NCBI RefSeq assembly: GCF_000015165.1
Contig: NC_009485.1
Location: forward strand, 7,645,501-7,709,500
Source of the DNA: Bradyrhizobium sp. BTAi1
GTDB lineage: Bacteria > Pseudomonadota > Alphaproteobacteria > Rhizobiales > Xanthobacteraceae
Length of the DNA stretch: 64,000 nucleotides
Reading direction: 5' to 3'
The position numbers and the translations under genes are program-made. The notes beneath the pieces are model-generated. The model had not been told where the DNA came from. It was given only the letters and a program-made list of their open reading frames with translations, and ran no database searches. How positions within the stretch are numbered: the stretch's first letter is position 1; the number at the start of each line of letters is the position of its first letter. Positions 1-9,566 of this stretch are shown here, piece after piece.

Positions 1-393
1 GGTGGCAACCGACAGGCTCTCCTGGATCAGCGCAGCCAGCCGTTCCTCGCCCATCCGGTTGCGCCAGCGCGTCAGCGACGAGCGGTCGAACACCAGCCGG
101 TGCTGGAAGAACTCTTCTCCGCAGAAGTATTGGTAATAGGGGTTCTCGACCCACCGCTCGCACAGCACCTCGTCGGACAGGTCGTAGGTGTGCTTGAGGA
201 TTGCCAGCCCCGCCATCAGGCGCGTCGGCAGCGGCGGCCGGCCGGGATCATCGGTGTAAACCTCGCCGAAACGCTCCTCCAGGACCCCCCAATCCACCGT
301 CCGCCCCAGCGGATGCTTCATGTCGATGATCTGATCGAGCCGGGACCGGAAAAGGTCCTGCTCTCCCGTCTCGCTCCGCTCCCGTGGCCGCAT
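1..393 (-). CDS. IS5-type transposase, N-terminal part (runs off the left edge)
   Basis: The minus strand encodes the N-terminal ~131 residues of a DDE transposase of the IS5/IS1182-like class. It starts with MRPRERSETGEQDLFRSRLD and continues with the DUF772-type region (PLPTRLMAGLAILKHTYDLS, then ENPYYQYFCGEEFF). This N-terminal domain precedes the catalytic DDE core, which lies outside the window. The ATG is the complement of 391-393. The reading frame is intact as far as visible. Whether the full element is functional cannot be judged. It borders the accessory zone and fits the IS-rich character of the left part of the window. Confidence 0.85.
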   Translation of the reverse strand, partial: MRPRERSETGEQDLFRSRLDQIIDMKHPLGRTVDWGVLEERFGEVYTDDPGRPPLPTRLMAGLAILKHTYDLSDEVLCERWVENPYYQYFCGEEFFQHRLVFDRSSLTRWRNRMGEERLAALIQESLSVAT

Positions 394-518
394 CTGATCC
401 CCTCGCCAAAGCAGTCAAAGGCGAGTGAATCACAAATTAAGTTTGCAAGGAATCCCGTTCCAAAGGCCTGTTTTCCGGCAAATCCAGTTACGGCAAAATG
501 CCGTTTCCGGATTCCAAA

Positions 519-674
519 TCAACGGCTTCGGAATTCTTCACGGACGACTAAATAGCGAAAGAAAAGCGTGCTCGTGGCTCCCGTACTGATAGCGAGCGCC
601 GCCGCCAGAGCCACCGCGACCGCAATCTCCCATCCGACCTTGGCCAGCCACGCTTGAAAAGGGTTTGTCTGCAC
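519..674 (-). CDS. possible small one-TM membrane protein
   Basis: A 51-codon frame starts with GTG (complement of 672-674), 7 bases after a GGGAG ribosome-binding site. It encodes a hydrophobic Ala/Val-rich segment (WEIAVAVALAAALAIS) followed by a short polar tail. It lies just downstream of the ZIP transporter gene on the same strand, so it may be co-transcribed. Its last codons run close to the IS5-type sequence, and the natural C-terminus may be lost. No family is recognised and the call rests on hydrophobicity and the ribosome-binding site only. Confidence 0.3.
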   Translation of the reverse strand: MQTNPFQAWLAKVGWEIAVAVALAAALAISTGATSTLFFRYLVVREEFRSR

Positions 675-705
675 TGTCTCTCCCAAGAAGAAGGAAGTTT
701 GGCAT

Positions 706-1398
706 TCAACCGGCGACTTCGTCCAACAGGAGAATCAGCAGAAAACCCACGAAAAAAAGACTGGTTACCCACGGTGTCTCCGGAGCCGAATGAGCTTCCA
801 CCAGAAGCTCTTCGGTGACGAGGTATAGTAGCGCTATCAAACCAAACGAAAAGAATGCCGCGATCCAGAAATTGGGCAGATGACTGACAGGGATGCCGAC
901 GGCCGCCCCGATCGGCAACAGCACAGCGAGGCCAGTAATGATCGCGAGAACCTTCATCGGTTGCCGGACGGTTTCCGACAATTCGCCGGCGAGCGACAGC
1001 CCCAGAAAAAGCACTTCGATCGTGAGCGCTACCGTAAGGAGGAAACCCTGTTTGGCGCCGGCCGCGAATCCGATGCCGAGGACCAATCCATCGATGAAGA
1101 TATCCACCGCCACCATGATCACCACGCCAAGGGTGCCTTTGGCTTTTTTGCCCAGACGCTTGATCAGGAGCATGAGGAGGATGCCCGCGGCTCCTCCAAG
1201 GATGACCGCCCAGACCGACTGGCGATGTTTGATGTCCGGGAGGAGTTCCCCGGCCGCGGCGGCGAAAACGACGCCCGCCGCGAAATGCTGAATCGCAGCG
1301 GCGATCGATGGCGTCGGCTGCCGCCACAGCGCGACGGCAGCCCCCAGAACGACGGCGACGCTTGGGATCAGGGTATAAAACCAACCGGGCACATTCAC
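706..1398 (-). CDS. ZIP-family divalent metal transporter
   Basis: This 230-aa integral membrane protein has about eight hydrophobic segments. It contains the ZIP-type helix with His and Glu spaced as in the family metal site (HFAAGVVFAAAAGELLPD, residues ~38-55). Family members move Zn or related divalent cations into the cytoplasm or out of compartments. A second amphipathic stretch (VDIFIDGLVLGIGFAAGAK) matches the family's TM5 region, although the usual His there is absent. Remnants of CDF and RND metal-efflux genes follow within 6 kb, which suggests a former metal-homeostasis locus. Substrate is not predictable from sequence. Confidence 0.75.
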   Translation of the reverse strand: MNVPGWFYTLIPSVAVVLGAAVALWRQPTPSIAAAIQHFAAGVVFAAAAGELLPDIKHRQSVWAVILGGAAGILLMLLIKRLGKKAKGTLGVVIMVAVDIFIDGLVLGIGFAAGAKQGFLLTVALTIEVLFLGLSLAGELSETVRQPMKVLAIITGLAVLLPIGAAVGIPVSHLPNFWIAAFFSFGLIALLYLVTEELLVEAHSAPETPWVTSLFFVGFLLILLLDEVAG

Positions 1399-1513
1399 CC
1401 TTGGACGGCTCGGAGCGTTGGCGCTGATCTGCGCGGGGATAGAACGGCTAATCGATTAAGCAACCTTAACCCTCGTGGCGCGTTTCTGATTTCTACACTC
1501 ATAGGAGATTATT

Positions 1514-1756
1514 ATGCCGGACACTTCGCAAATCAAAGAGCACATGGACGTCATTTCATCCGACAAAAAGACCGTCGGCAAGGTCGACCATCTGGAGGGC
1601 GCCGACAAGATCAAGCTGACCAAACAAAGTTCCCCGGATGGCGACCATCATCACTTCATCCCGGTCGCCTGGATCGACCACGTTGACCAACATGTGCACC
1701 TTACAAAATCCGGCGCGGATATCACCGCTCACTGGGAGCACGAAGGGCGGAAGTAA
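1514..1756 (+). CDS. DUF2171-type small protein
   Basis: An 80-aa acidic protein: MPDTSQIKEHMDVISSD at the start, then a PRC-barrel-like strand pattern (KKTVGKVDHLEGADKIKLTK) and a HIPVAWIDHVDQHVHL-like core. DUF2171 proteins share this shape, and their function is unknown; many occur in stress-related loci of rhizobia. The ATG follows an AGGAGA ribosome-binding site 7 bases upstream, which supports the start. It is divergent from the ZIP gene and monocistronic as far as seen. Confidence 0.8.
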   Translation: MPDTSQIKEHMDVISSDKKTVGKVDHLEGADKIKLTKQSSPDGDHHHFIPVAWIDHVDQHVHLTKSGADITAHWEHEGRK

Positions 1757-2059
1757 ACCTAACGGCATGCATCCCGGCTGGCGCCCCGCCGGCCGGGGAT
1801 ACCTTCTGTTTCCAACTCCAAACATCATGGATTTTGGCGTCTGGCGTCGTCGAGCCGCCACCCGCAGCGCATCCGCCATTGCGCTCATTCTGCCCGCAAA
1901 CTGGAACGTGCTGCCTGCCCAGTTTGACGCATCGAAGATCGAGCGACCACCTATTACTCTATTTACCTCCGCATTAATGATGATGCGTGGATGACACCCA
2001 CTCCCGGCATCAGATTTGCCAAACTTGTTGCAGAGGCAACAGCGAGGGGAGTTATCCAC
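1757..2059. other. intergenic, nothing recognised
   Basis: About 300 bases between the DUF2171 gene and the decayed IS110. No convincing coding frame, RNA or repeat was seen. Confidence 0.5.
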
Positions 2060-3074
2060 AACGCATCCAACCATCAGCGGCCTTGATCTCGCCAAGCCCG
2101 TTTTTCAAGTGCATGGCATCGACGCTGCGGGCAACGTCGTCATTCGCAAGAAGCTCCGACGATCTGAATTAAAGGCATTCTTAGAGAAACTATCGCCCTG
2201 TTTGATCGGCATGGAGGCGTGCGGAACTGCCCATTATTGGGACGCGAGTTGACGGACCTCGGTCATGATATCCGGTTGATGCCGGCCGGTTACCTCAAAC
2301 CCTACGTCAAGCGCGGCAAGAACGACGAGGTCGACGCTGAGGCGATCTGTGAGGCAGTCACAAGGCCGACGATGCGGTTCGTGCCGGTCAAGAGCGCCGA
2401 ACAGCAGTCGATTCTGATGCTACATCGCACCCGGGATCTGTTCGTTCGCCAGCGTACCATGCTGGTCAATTCATCGCGGGGCAGCTTGCCGAGTTTGGTT
2501 TGATCGCTCCCAAAGGAGTCTGGCGCATTCCGGAGCTCGAGGCCCTCGCCCAGGGCACGGAACTTCCGGAGCCGGCCCGGGCCTGCGCCGAATTGATCTT
2601 GATGCAAATCCAGGAGCTGCAGTCGAAAATCGAAGCCATCGAACGAACAATCCTTGCCCGTCATCGCGGCAACGAACTGAGCCGGCGGCTCGCAACCATT
2701 CCCGGAGTCGGATCATCACGGCGACCGCGCTGGTGGTAACCATCGTCAATGCCAGCGCGTTCAAGTCGGGGCCGCCATTTTGCGGTCTGGATCGGGCTGG
2801 TCCCGGAACAGAATGGCAGCGGTGGAAAAATGGCATTGGGCCGCATCTCCAAGAAGGGCGAACCGTACCTACGCGGCTCCTTGTGCTCGGCGCCACAGCC
2901 GTTGTTCGCTACGTGCGCAACAAGCCCGACCTAGCTGGATGGGTCAATGCGCTGCTCGCCCGGCGGCCGGCGCGCGTTGTCACCGTCGCAGTCGCCAACA
3001 AGCTCGCCTGTATCGTCTGGGCAATCATGCAGCGTGGGGGCACCTTCCGAGAACGACCGTTCGGAATCGCCTGA
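2060..3074 (+). pseudogene. decayed IS110-family transposase
   Basis: Homologous along its length to the full-length IS110 transposase at 18281-19306, but broken into at least four frames. The order of fragments is GLDLAKPVFQVHGIDAAG, then LPLLGRELTDLGHDIRLMPA and KRGKNDEVDAEAICEAV, then VWRIPELEALAQG, then WIGLVPEQNGSGGKM and finally LLVLGATAVVRYVRNK. Frameshifts fall near 2240, 2480, 2715 and 2860. The RuvC-like Asp pair (KNDEVDAEAI) is still present here, although the 18.3-kb copy has lost one of the two. The conserved non-coding 3' part of the element follows at 3140-3385. Confidence 0.9.
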
Positions 3075-3139
3075 AAAAAGATCGCTTAGCAAATGCAACC
3101 GCCTGAACACCGCTCAAGACAACGAACACTGAGTTTGGC

Positions 3140-3385
3140 GAGGGCAATGACGACGTGATGGCATCCGGTCGACACACCGAGGATCAGGACACCCCGAACC
3201 TGTGCACGGACTTTGAGTCCGTCAACGATGATTGGGGCCCGATCAGCGGACTACCATCAAGGCCATGCGGCTCTGATAAGCTGCAATCAAAGGCCGGACA
3301 GATGACCGCAACGACCAAAAATGCCATGACGTTAAAAAATGTTCTTGCCATGTGGGTGTCATCCACAGATGCACAAGTGTGATTT
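3140..3385 (+). repeat. IS110 3' non-coding end, copy 1
   Basis: A ~245-base segment downstream of the decayed transposase. It reappears at 17940-18195 and, more diverged, at 19360-19612 after the full-length transposase. Shared blocks include CACGGACTTTGAG, GGCCGGACAGATGACCGCA and CCATGTGGGTGTCATCCACA. Conservation of non-coding DNA next to a decayed gene suggests it is a functional end of the element. In IS110/IS1111 elements the non-coding ends encode the guide (bridge) RNA; this is an inference here. Confidence 0.7.
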
Positions 3386-3433
3386 CTGCAATTCGCCCCT
3401 TTGTTCGAGGGCGCGCCGGATTGCTGGTCGACA

Positions 3434-3577
3434 GCCGACATCGGTGAGCATGTGCGCTGCGTCGGCAAGTAGCGTCAGGCTGCCCGTGACCAGACCTCCC
3501 ACGACTTCGGCCTTCCAACCTCCCCGCGTGTTGCCCGCCCGCGGTTCCTGCGGCACCTCCACCGTGCATGACTTCAA
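3434..3577 (-). pseudogene. CDF (CzcD-like) cation efflux fragment
   Basis: The minus strand holds only the second-helix region of a cation-diffusion-facilitator protein: EVVGGLVTGSLTLLADAAHM and then LTDVG. The Asp residues in LADAAHMLTD belong to the family metal site. The rest of the gene is missing on both sides, and unrelated sequence follows towards the IS110 3' end. It is a truncated relic. Confidence 0.7.
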
Positions 3578-3589
3578 CTCCCTGCGTTT

Positions 3590-4156
3590 GAGACTGGATG
3601 CAAAGAGGCGTGCTCGTTCATCGATCTGCGCAAGCCCACCTCGAGCTCGGCCAGCAGGAAGAAACTGACATCGTCCACAGACCCGTGTCCCTTGGCAAAC
3701 GGCTGCTCGAGCAGGCGGACGGGTAGAGCGCGTAGACGAACATGTGGGAGATGAATCCGAACATGATGGCCGATGCCGGGTCGCCTTCAGTCTTCAGGAA
3801 CAGCATCATGGCGACAATCGAGAACACCGGCGTCTGGACCAGCGCGTGACCGACGAAACGAACTCGACCCGCTGGGTCTGGAAAATGCGCAGCATCGACC
3901 TGCGCAGCACGTCCTGCGTCGTGCGCAGGCGGACGACGAAATTGGCCGTCATCCCCATTGATTCGAGCCGACCGAAGATCGGAGTAAGCTTGCCGATTTC
4001 GGCGAGGACGGGAGAGATATCCTTGTGGTCTCGCGCATGGCCCAGACCAGACCGCAGCTTGTCAATCGTCGCCACGCCCTTATTGTTCTTTGGGCCACTC
4101 ATCAGGTGCTTTGTTGGCAGGTATGAACCAGATGGCGATCGGACGTCAGCTACCAC
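3590..4156 (-). pseudogene. frameshifted membrane-protein remnant, family not recognised
   Basis: Two adjoining minus-strand frames read as one former protein. The first (4156 to ~3850) has a soluble part ending RRSMLRIFQTQRVEFVSS. The second (3827 to ~3720) is hydrophobic (FSIVAMMLFLKTEGDPASAI, then MFGFISHMFVYALYP). A further frameshift near 3720 leads into an alternative frame (LLEQPFAKGHGSVDDVSFFL). At least two frameshifts make it non-functional. I do not recognise the family. Confidence 0.5.
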
Positions 4157-4190
4157 CTAACTGACATTTTCGGCAAGCCGCCGAAATACC

Positions 4191-5252
4191 TCACGCGATT
4201 GCGTCGTCATTCCTTTGTCTCAACACCGAAAACGTTTCCCAAGCTGCGATAAACATGGCCGCGATCACGGGACCTATGACGAAGCCATTGATACCGAAAG
4301 CTTCGATCCCGCCTAGCGTCGAGAAGAACACCACATAGTCAGGCATCTTGGTGTCCTTACCCACGAGCATCGGCCGCAGGAGGTTGTCCACCAGACCAAT
4401 GACGAGGGCACCATAGACGATCAGGACGACGCCCTGCCAGATGGCGCCGGTTGCAAGCAGATAAACCGCTACCGGCACCCAGACTAAGCCAGATCCTATC
4501 GCGGGCAACAAGGACAGGAAGGCAATCAAAACCGCCCATAGCAGCGACGCGTTTATGCCCAGAAGCGAAAACATCAAACCGCCGAGGGCTCCTAGCAGGA
4601 GAGCGACGAGCAGGTTTCCCTTGACCGTCGCGCGGATAACGATGGTGAATTTGAGCAGGAGGGCATCTAGTCGTTCGGGGCGTAGCGGTATGGCGTCCTT
4701 AACGCGCTTGGACAGTGTATTCTCATCGCGAAACAGAAAGAACAGGAGGCACAGCATGACGAAGAGGTTTACAAGGAAGCCGAACGTGCGCTGACCGATA
4801 TCGAGAGTCTGCGCGGCAAGGAATTGGCTACCCTTCAAGAGGACGCTGGATAACTTCTCCTGTACCCCGCCCAGGATCGCAAGGCCAAAGTGATCCAGCA
4901 CACGAGCCATCCAGTCAGGCAATCCGTCCAGAATCTGTTGGAATGACCGAACGAGGTCTAGTTCGCCGGACTGAACCCGTCCGTACACGTTGGATGCTTC
5001 TCGCGCCAGTGTCACGCTCAGCAGCGTCAAGGGCAGAATTACCAAGGTCACGATAATCATGACCGTCGCGGCCGCTGCAAGACTGTGCCTCTGCTGCATC
5101 GCCTGCGACAATCGCCGGTACAACGGGGCGAACACAACCGCCGCGACCACACTCCAGAGAATTGCACCGTAAAATGGCCAGAGAATCCAGCCGAAGGCAA
5201 GTGATCCAGTAACGACCAAAGAGACGAAAACTCTGTCTTCGAAGGTTCGCAT
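4191..5252 (-). CDS. AI-2E family permease (PerM/YdiK type)
   Basis: A 353-aa inner-membrane protein with the layout of the AI-2E transporter family: two N-terminal helices (residues ~9-45), a helix near 62-85, a long extracytoplasmic/amphipathic middle part, and a C-terminal helix bundle. The family signature region is visible as LLPAIGSGLVWVPVAVYLL, then GLVDNLLRPMLVGKDTKMPD. Members are implicated in export of small molecules or in Na+/H+ antiport; the actual substrate is unknown. The gene is intact between decayed neighbours on both sides, which suggests it is retained by selection or recently arrived. Confidence 0.85.
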   Translation of the reverse strand: MRTFEDRVFVSLVVTGSLAFGWILWPFYGAILWSVVAAVVFAPLYRRLSQAMQQRHSLAAAATVMIIVTLVILPLTLLSVTLAREASNVYGRVQSGELDLVRSFQQILDGLPDWMARVLDHFGLAILGGVQEKLSSVLLKGSQFLAAQTLDIGQRTFGFLVNLFVMLCLLFFLFRDENTLSKRVKDAIPLRPERLDALLLKFTIVIRATVKGNLLVALLLGALGGLMFSLLGINASLLWAVLIAFLSLLPAIGSGLVWVPVAVYLLATGAIWQGVVLIVYGALVIGLVDNLLRPMLVGKDTKMPDYVVFFSTLGGIEAFGINGFVIGPVIAAMFIAAWETFSVLRQRNDDAIA

Positions 5253-5459
5253 ATCGGCTTCCTGTTAACCAGGCGCGGGCGTCGAGGACCGATTTTCGAC
5301 TCCCATCTGATTGCACTGAGAACGCTGAACGGCCACTGCCACCATGGTAGGCGCTGACAGTCAACTGAGTCGACCTGATTTAGTCACGTCCCGGGCGCGC
5401 TACCGGCCGACCGCCAAACGAGTACGCTCGAAGTCGGATTGCGACGGCGGCAATTACCT

Positions 5460-6310
5460 GAAATGGACTTCTGATATCAAAGGCCTCCAAGGGGGCTTTT
5501 CAATGTCAGAAAGCGGAGGAACGACCGTCGTCGATCCCCCCCCCTCAACCTCGCCGTCGCGATTTGGGGCCCGGCCTCCGGATCGCGGAGCGGGAACGTC
5601 GCAAGTGTTCCGGGCCAGTACGTTCGCCCCCCGTAGAACGTTCGCTGTTACTTCGCTTCCCGGTACCATCAGCTTACTTGTCGGCCGCCAGATAATGCTC
5701 GTGATCACAACCGGAGGTGCCCTTATCGCACTCGTTGTTGGCGACGGCATGAAGAGGATCCCGGTGATCGCGTCGACGACGACCGTATTGCTCGGTGGAC
5801 TTCGATGCAACATCCGGCGCTTGCCGGCGGGCTCGGAGCGATCATTGCCGTGTTCGCGGCCAAATCTCTGGTTCATCGTCGCCAGAGACATCCTGGCGGA
5901 AAACTACCTAGAGAACCCCCTGCTATTCGCAGGAGCAACACTGGTTGTCCTGCCCCTCGTACCTAATTGTCCATGGGCTCCGACGCTGCGCTCAATCCTC
6001 ATGCGATTGGGTTGTCGTCATACTAATCATAGCTGTCAGCGAGCAGGTTTGGACTTCCTCTCTCGGCACTGGTTTCAGGCTTCATTTCGAGTACAGCGCT
6101 ATCCGGCATCGGGATTCACGTCATTCTGCTAACTCTTCCGTCATCTCGTCGCATCGGCCGCGCTGCAAGTGATCGGTTCGGCGAGATCGGCATCATCTTC
6201 GCCGCAGCCATCGCAGGTTTCGCCGCTACGCTCTCTTCCGCGGTCTTGGTTGCATCGCTTGTCGCATCAAGAAGACTGGCTGAGTCTGACGCGCTCAAAC
6301 TAGGCTGAGA
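5460..6310 (+). pseudogene. decayed DUF4010/MgtC-like membrane protein
   Basis: Fragments in several plus-strand frames line up as the C-terminal half of a DUF4010-type membrane protein. In order: LGAIIAVFAAKSLVHR (~5830), RDILAENYLENPLLFAGATL then VVLPLVPN (5884-5967), ALNPHAIGL (~5992), VVILIIAVSEQ (~6015), SALVSGFISSTALSGIG (~6064) and GEIGIIFAAAIAGFAATLSS (~6180). Each junction needs a frameshift, so the gene is dead. The N-terminal part is too eroded to follow. Confidence 0.6.
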
Positions 6311-6364
6311 TGATCGGACAGTCCCTCGCGAAGCTTCGGCAGTGATCAGTGTCAGGCAAACGGT

Positions 6365-6478
6365 TCACCCGTCATGTGGCCCCTTCGCAGCGCCGCCACG
6401 ATAAAGGATCGGCAGCAGTATCAGCGTCAAAAGCGTCGATGATAGCAACCCGTCGATCACCACGGCCGATTACATATC
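6365..6478 (-). pseudogene. C-terminal fragment of a CzcA/CusA-type RND efflux pump
   Basis: The minus strand reads SAVVIDGLLSSTLLTLILLP and then ILYRGGAAKGPHDG to a stop. This matches the last transmembrane helix of heavy-metal RND pumps. Nothing upstream in frame belongs to the pump. It is a short terminal relic, consistent with a destroyed metal-efflux operon. Confidence 0.6.
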
Positions 6479-6554
6479 GCTCTGCAGGCAAGAATGCCGC
6501 CCCATCCCCTGACGGCGAACTATCCCCTTTTATCCTTTAGCCAGTCCACGATCC

Positions 6555-7358
6555 TCAATGTGCCAGAAACCAGGACATTTCCGTGCTTTTCAGCATTTCC
6601 CTGGTGACACCGCCGAGCACCCGTTCGGTCAGAGCGCCGTGGCTGTAAACCCCGGCGACGATGAGGTTCGCACCCTCGCGTTCGGCCTGACCGAGCAGAT
6701 CCGCGCAGACATCGTCTTGCGAGCGAGGGAGGTGCCAATAGCGAGCCTTCACCTTGTGACGGCGCAGGTGCTCCGCCACCGCCTCAAGCCGGTCGGCGGA
6801 CACCTCGTCCCCGACACCGACGACCGCGACGCTCTGGGCACGCTCAAGCAGAGGGAGCGCATCATGCAAGGCCCGGCGGGCTTGCGAGCAGTCCTTCCAA
6901 GCCACCAACACGTTTGGGAAGCAAGTGCTTGCGGTCTTTCGTCCAAGACGCAGAACTGGAGTACCGGAGCGGAGAGCGAGGTCGGCCGGATCTGGCAAGA
7001 CGCAGGCGTCGGCCTCGGACGAACTCGTGATTAGCAGATCGGTAGCCAGCAGATGGTCGCGCACCGCTTTAGTCGGCTCGCGGATGCCTGAACGCCACTC
7101 GACCCCCTTCGGGTTCGCTCCAAACACCTTGTCGAACGCACTCCGGGCGGCAGCCAGAGCATCTTCCATGGCTCGGGTCTGCTCCTGGACGGAGAAGACG
7201 TTGGGAGCCAGCGCTTCCGTCATCGACAGAGGGGGCCAAGCATAGGAAACCACCGCAAGGTTAGAACCGAACTCCCTAGCCATGTCGCGAGCTCGATCAA
7301 GCGTTTGATAGAGGTCGCTGCGAGGGCATGCATCGACAACGATGTCGCAAAAGCTCAT
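6555..7358 (-). CDS. universal stress protein, tandem UspA domains
   Basis: A 267-aa cytoplasmic protein made of two UspA-like halves. The second half ends with the nucleotide-binding signature (GVYSHGALTERVLGGVTREM), which corresponds to the G-x2-G-x9-G(S/T) loop of ATP-binding Usps. The first half is more diverged. The ATG complementing 7356-7358 was preferred over one 7 codons upstream because a GGGAG site sits 7 bases before it. Usp proteins of this size in rhizobia are often induced by low oxygen or stationary phase. It is divergent from the phaC operon. No FixK-type box was found by eye in the gap. Confidence 0.85.
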   Translation of the reverse strand: MSFCDIVVDACPRSDLYQTLDRARDMAREFGSNLAVVSYAWPPLSMTEALAPNVFSVQEQTRAMEDALAAARSAFDKVFGANPKGVEWRSGIREPTKAVRDHLLATDLLITSSSEADACVLPDPADLALRSGTPVLRLGRKTASTCFPNVLVAWKDCSQARRALHDALPLLERAQSVAVVGVGDEVSADRLEAVAEHLRRHKVKARYWHLPRSQDDVCADLLGQAEREGANLIVAGVYSHGALTERVLGGVTREMLKSTEMSWFLAH

Positions 7359-7805
7359 GGCATCACTCCCATTCTTCAATGTTGCTCGCCGCGTTGAATC
7401 TTGCTCTTACAGATCGTATGCCGCCCCGGCGAAACTCCAGCCGGAGTGCGCGGCTCAAAGCACAGGACGCAGCTCCGACCGATTTCGGCCGTCACTCCCT
7501 GCTTTGCGACTGAGCCGGATGATAGTGGGGCAAACAAGCCGGCGGCAGGCTCTAAGCACGAACTGACGGCTGGCTGCGAAGGGCCGATCATCTCGTCTAA
7601 CTGATAAGTCATTGGCGGATACTTGCCTGTGGGATAGCGGACCATCATCTTTGCTACCTTCATCGATGAATGACCGCTCATCATTGAGCCATGTCAAGGT
7701 TAGGAGCGCTCGCTGGCTGCATTCTGACCCTGCCACCTCTCGGTGGTCGGCAGCTGTACTCTCCTTCAGTGCCCAACTCCTGGAATCGCAAAAAGATGGA
7801 AACGA
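7359..7805. other. intergenic region between divergent usp and phaC
   Basis: Nearly 450 bases that should hold both promoters. I saw no convincing TTGA-N6-TCAA (FNR/FixK) box, RNA gene or small ORF with a ribosome-binding site. Confidence 0.4.
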
Positions 7806-9563
7806 ATGCCTGAGGTCAACTCGCAGACTGCGACCGATCCGCTGGATGGATTGTCAGAAACGTTGGATCGCGCGACGACGGCTGCCTTCGCGCAAGTGAC
7901 TTTCGGGCTTTCTCCGGTGACGGTGGCCCAGGCCTTTTCCGACTGGGGCCTGCATCTCGCCGTTTCGCCGGGCAAGCAGTTGCAGCTCGGCGCGAAAGCA
8001 ATGCGCAAGTGCCTCCGATTGGCTGACTATGCAGCCAGGAGCGCGGCGAAGAACGACGCTGAGCGCGCGATCGAGCCGCTGCCGCAGGACCGCCGCTTCG
8101 CGGACACGGCCTGGGCTACGCCCCCGTTCAATCTAATCTCGCAAGCCTTTTTGCTGAACCAGCAATGGTGGCACGCGGCGACGACTGGCGTCGCGGGCGT
8201 CACCAAGCATCATGAAGACATGGTGGCGTTCACCGTGCGGCAATGGCTCGACACGGTGGCGCCCACCAATTTTCTCGCCACCAATCCAGTCCTCCAGCAG
8301 CGCATCCTGGACACCGGCGGGCGATGCCTGATCGATGGGGTGCGCAACCTCATGGACGACATGGGGCGGATGGTCCGCGGTCAGCCGCCAGCTGGCGCGG
8401 AAGCGTTTCGAGTCGGTGAGTCCGTCGCCACGGCCAGTGGCAAGGTGGTCTGCCGCAACAGGCTGATGGAACTGATCCAGTATGCGCCGACGACCGATAT
8501 GGTGCGGCCGGAGCCGATCCTGATCGTGCCGGCCTGGATCATGAAGTACTATATTCTCGACCTTTCGCCCGGGAACTCGCTGGTTAACTGGTTGACCGGA
8601 CAGGGCTTCACTGTCTTCATGATCTCATGGAGCAATCCGGGCAGCGCAGACCGCGATCTCGACATGGAGGACTATCGTCGGCTCGGACCGATGGCCGCTC
8701 TCGACGCCATCTGCGCGATCACTGGCGCCGCTTCAGTCCATTCAGTGGGCTACTGCCTGGGTGGGACGCTGCTGTCGATCGTCGCCGCGACGATGGCGCG
8801 CGATGGGGACGAGCGGCTCGCGAGCGTGACCCTGCTCGCGGCCCAGACCGAATTCTGCGAACCGGGCGAACTTGGCCTGTTCATCGACCAGGGGCAGCTT
8901 AACCTCCTGGAAAGCCTGATGTGGAGTCGAGGGTATTTCGACAGCAGCCAGATGGGCGGCGCGTTCCAGATCCTGCGCTCCAACGATCTCGTCTGGTCGC
9001 GCTTGCTCACCACGTATTTGATGGGCGAGCGCGAGCCGATGACCGATCTGATGGCCTGGAACGCCGACGGCACACGCATGCCCTCTGCGATGCACAGCCA
9101 GTATCTGCGCCAGTTGTTTCTCGGGGACGATCTGTCCGAGGGCCGCTACAAGGTCGATGGACGCACGATCAGTCTCTCCGCCATGCGCCAGCCGATGTTC
9201 GTCGTGGGCACGGAACGCGATCACGTTGCGCCGTGGCGATCGGTGCACAAGATCCATCGCCTGACCGGCGCGGCGATCGACTTCGTGCTGACGAGCGGCG
9301 GCCACAATGCCGGCATCGTGTCGGAGCCAGGGCGACCGCGTCGTTCCTATCGACTGCTCCGCCGCGAGGCGGACGGGCCGGCGCTCGATCCGGATGAGTG
9401 GCTGACCAGGACCCAACTCTTTGAAGGAAGCTGGTGGCCGGCTTGGAGCGACTGGCTCAAGCGGCATTCCGGCGAAGCCGCAACGGCGCCGCCGATGGGC
9501 GCGCCCGACAAGAACTATCCGATCATCGCCGACGCGCCCGGCCACTATGTGCTGGAGCGTTGA
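7806..9563 (+). CDS. phaC: poly(3-hydroxyalkanoate) synthase, class I type
   Basis: This 585-aa protein polymerises 3-hydroxyacyl-CoA into PHA storage granules. The N-terminal PhaC domain contains FLLNQQWWHAATTGVAG (residues ~116-132). The alpha/beta-hydrolase core carries the lipase-like box with nucleophilic Cys (GYCLGG, Cys ~317). The catalytic Asp lies in GTERDHVAPW (~474) and the His in GGHNAG (~500). The start MPEVNSQT was chosen because conserved sequence begins there; a longer frame extends 21 codons upstream. The C-terminal PPMGAP..APGHYV is typical. It is the first gene of a tight operon: only 3 bases separate it from the next gene, which supplies CoA/acyl-phosphate chemistry. Confidence 0.93.
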   Translation: MPEVNSQTATDPLDGLSETLDRATTAAFAQVTFGLSPVTVAQAFSDWGLHLAVSPGKQLQLGAKAMRKCLRLADYAARSAAKNDAERAIEPLPQDRRFADTAWATPPFNLISQAFLLNQQWWHAATTGVAGVTKHHEDMVAFTVRQWLDTVAPTNFLATNPVLQQRILDTGGRCLIDGVRNLMDDMGRMVRGQPPAGAEAFRVGESVATASGKVVCRNRLMELIQYAPTTDMVRPEPILIVPAWIMKYYILDLSPGNSLVNWLTGQGFTVFMISWSNPGSADRDLDMEDYRRLGPMAALDAICAITGAASVHSVGYCLGGTLLSIVAATMARDGDERLASVTLLAAQTEFCEPGELGLFIDQGQLNLLESLMWSRGYFDSSQMGGAFQILRSNDLVWSRLLTTYLMGEREPMTDLMAWNADGTRMPSAMHSQYLRQLFLGDDLSEGRYKVDGRTISLSAMRQPMFVVGTERDHVAPWRSVHKIHRLTGAAIDFVLTSGGHNAGIVSEPGRPRRSYRLLRREADGPALDPDEWLTRTQLFEGSWWPAWSDWLKRHSGEAATAPPMGAPDKNYPIIADAPGHYVLER

Positions 9564-9566
9564 GCG

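Noticed and set aside
7359..7805. FixK/FNR box expected between usp and phaC
   Set aside because: No TTGA-N6-TCAA pattern with acceptable match was found by eye, so low-oxygen control is only suggested by gene content.
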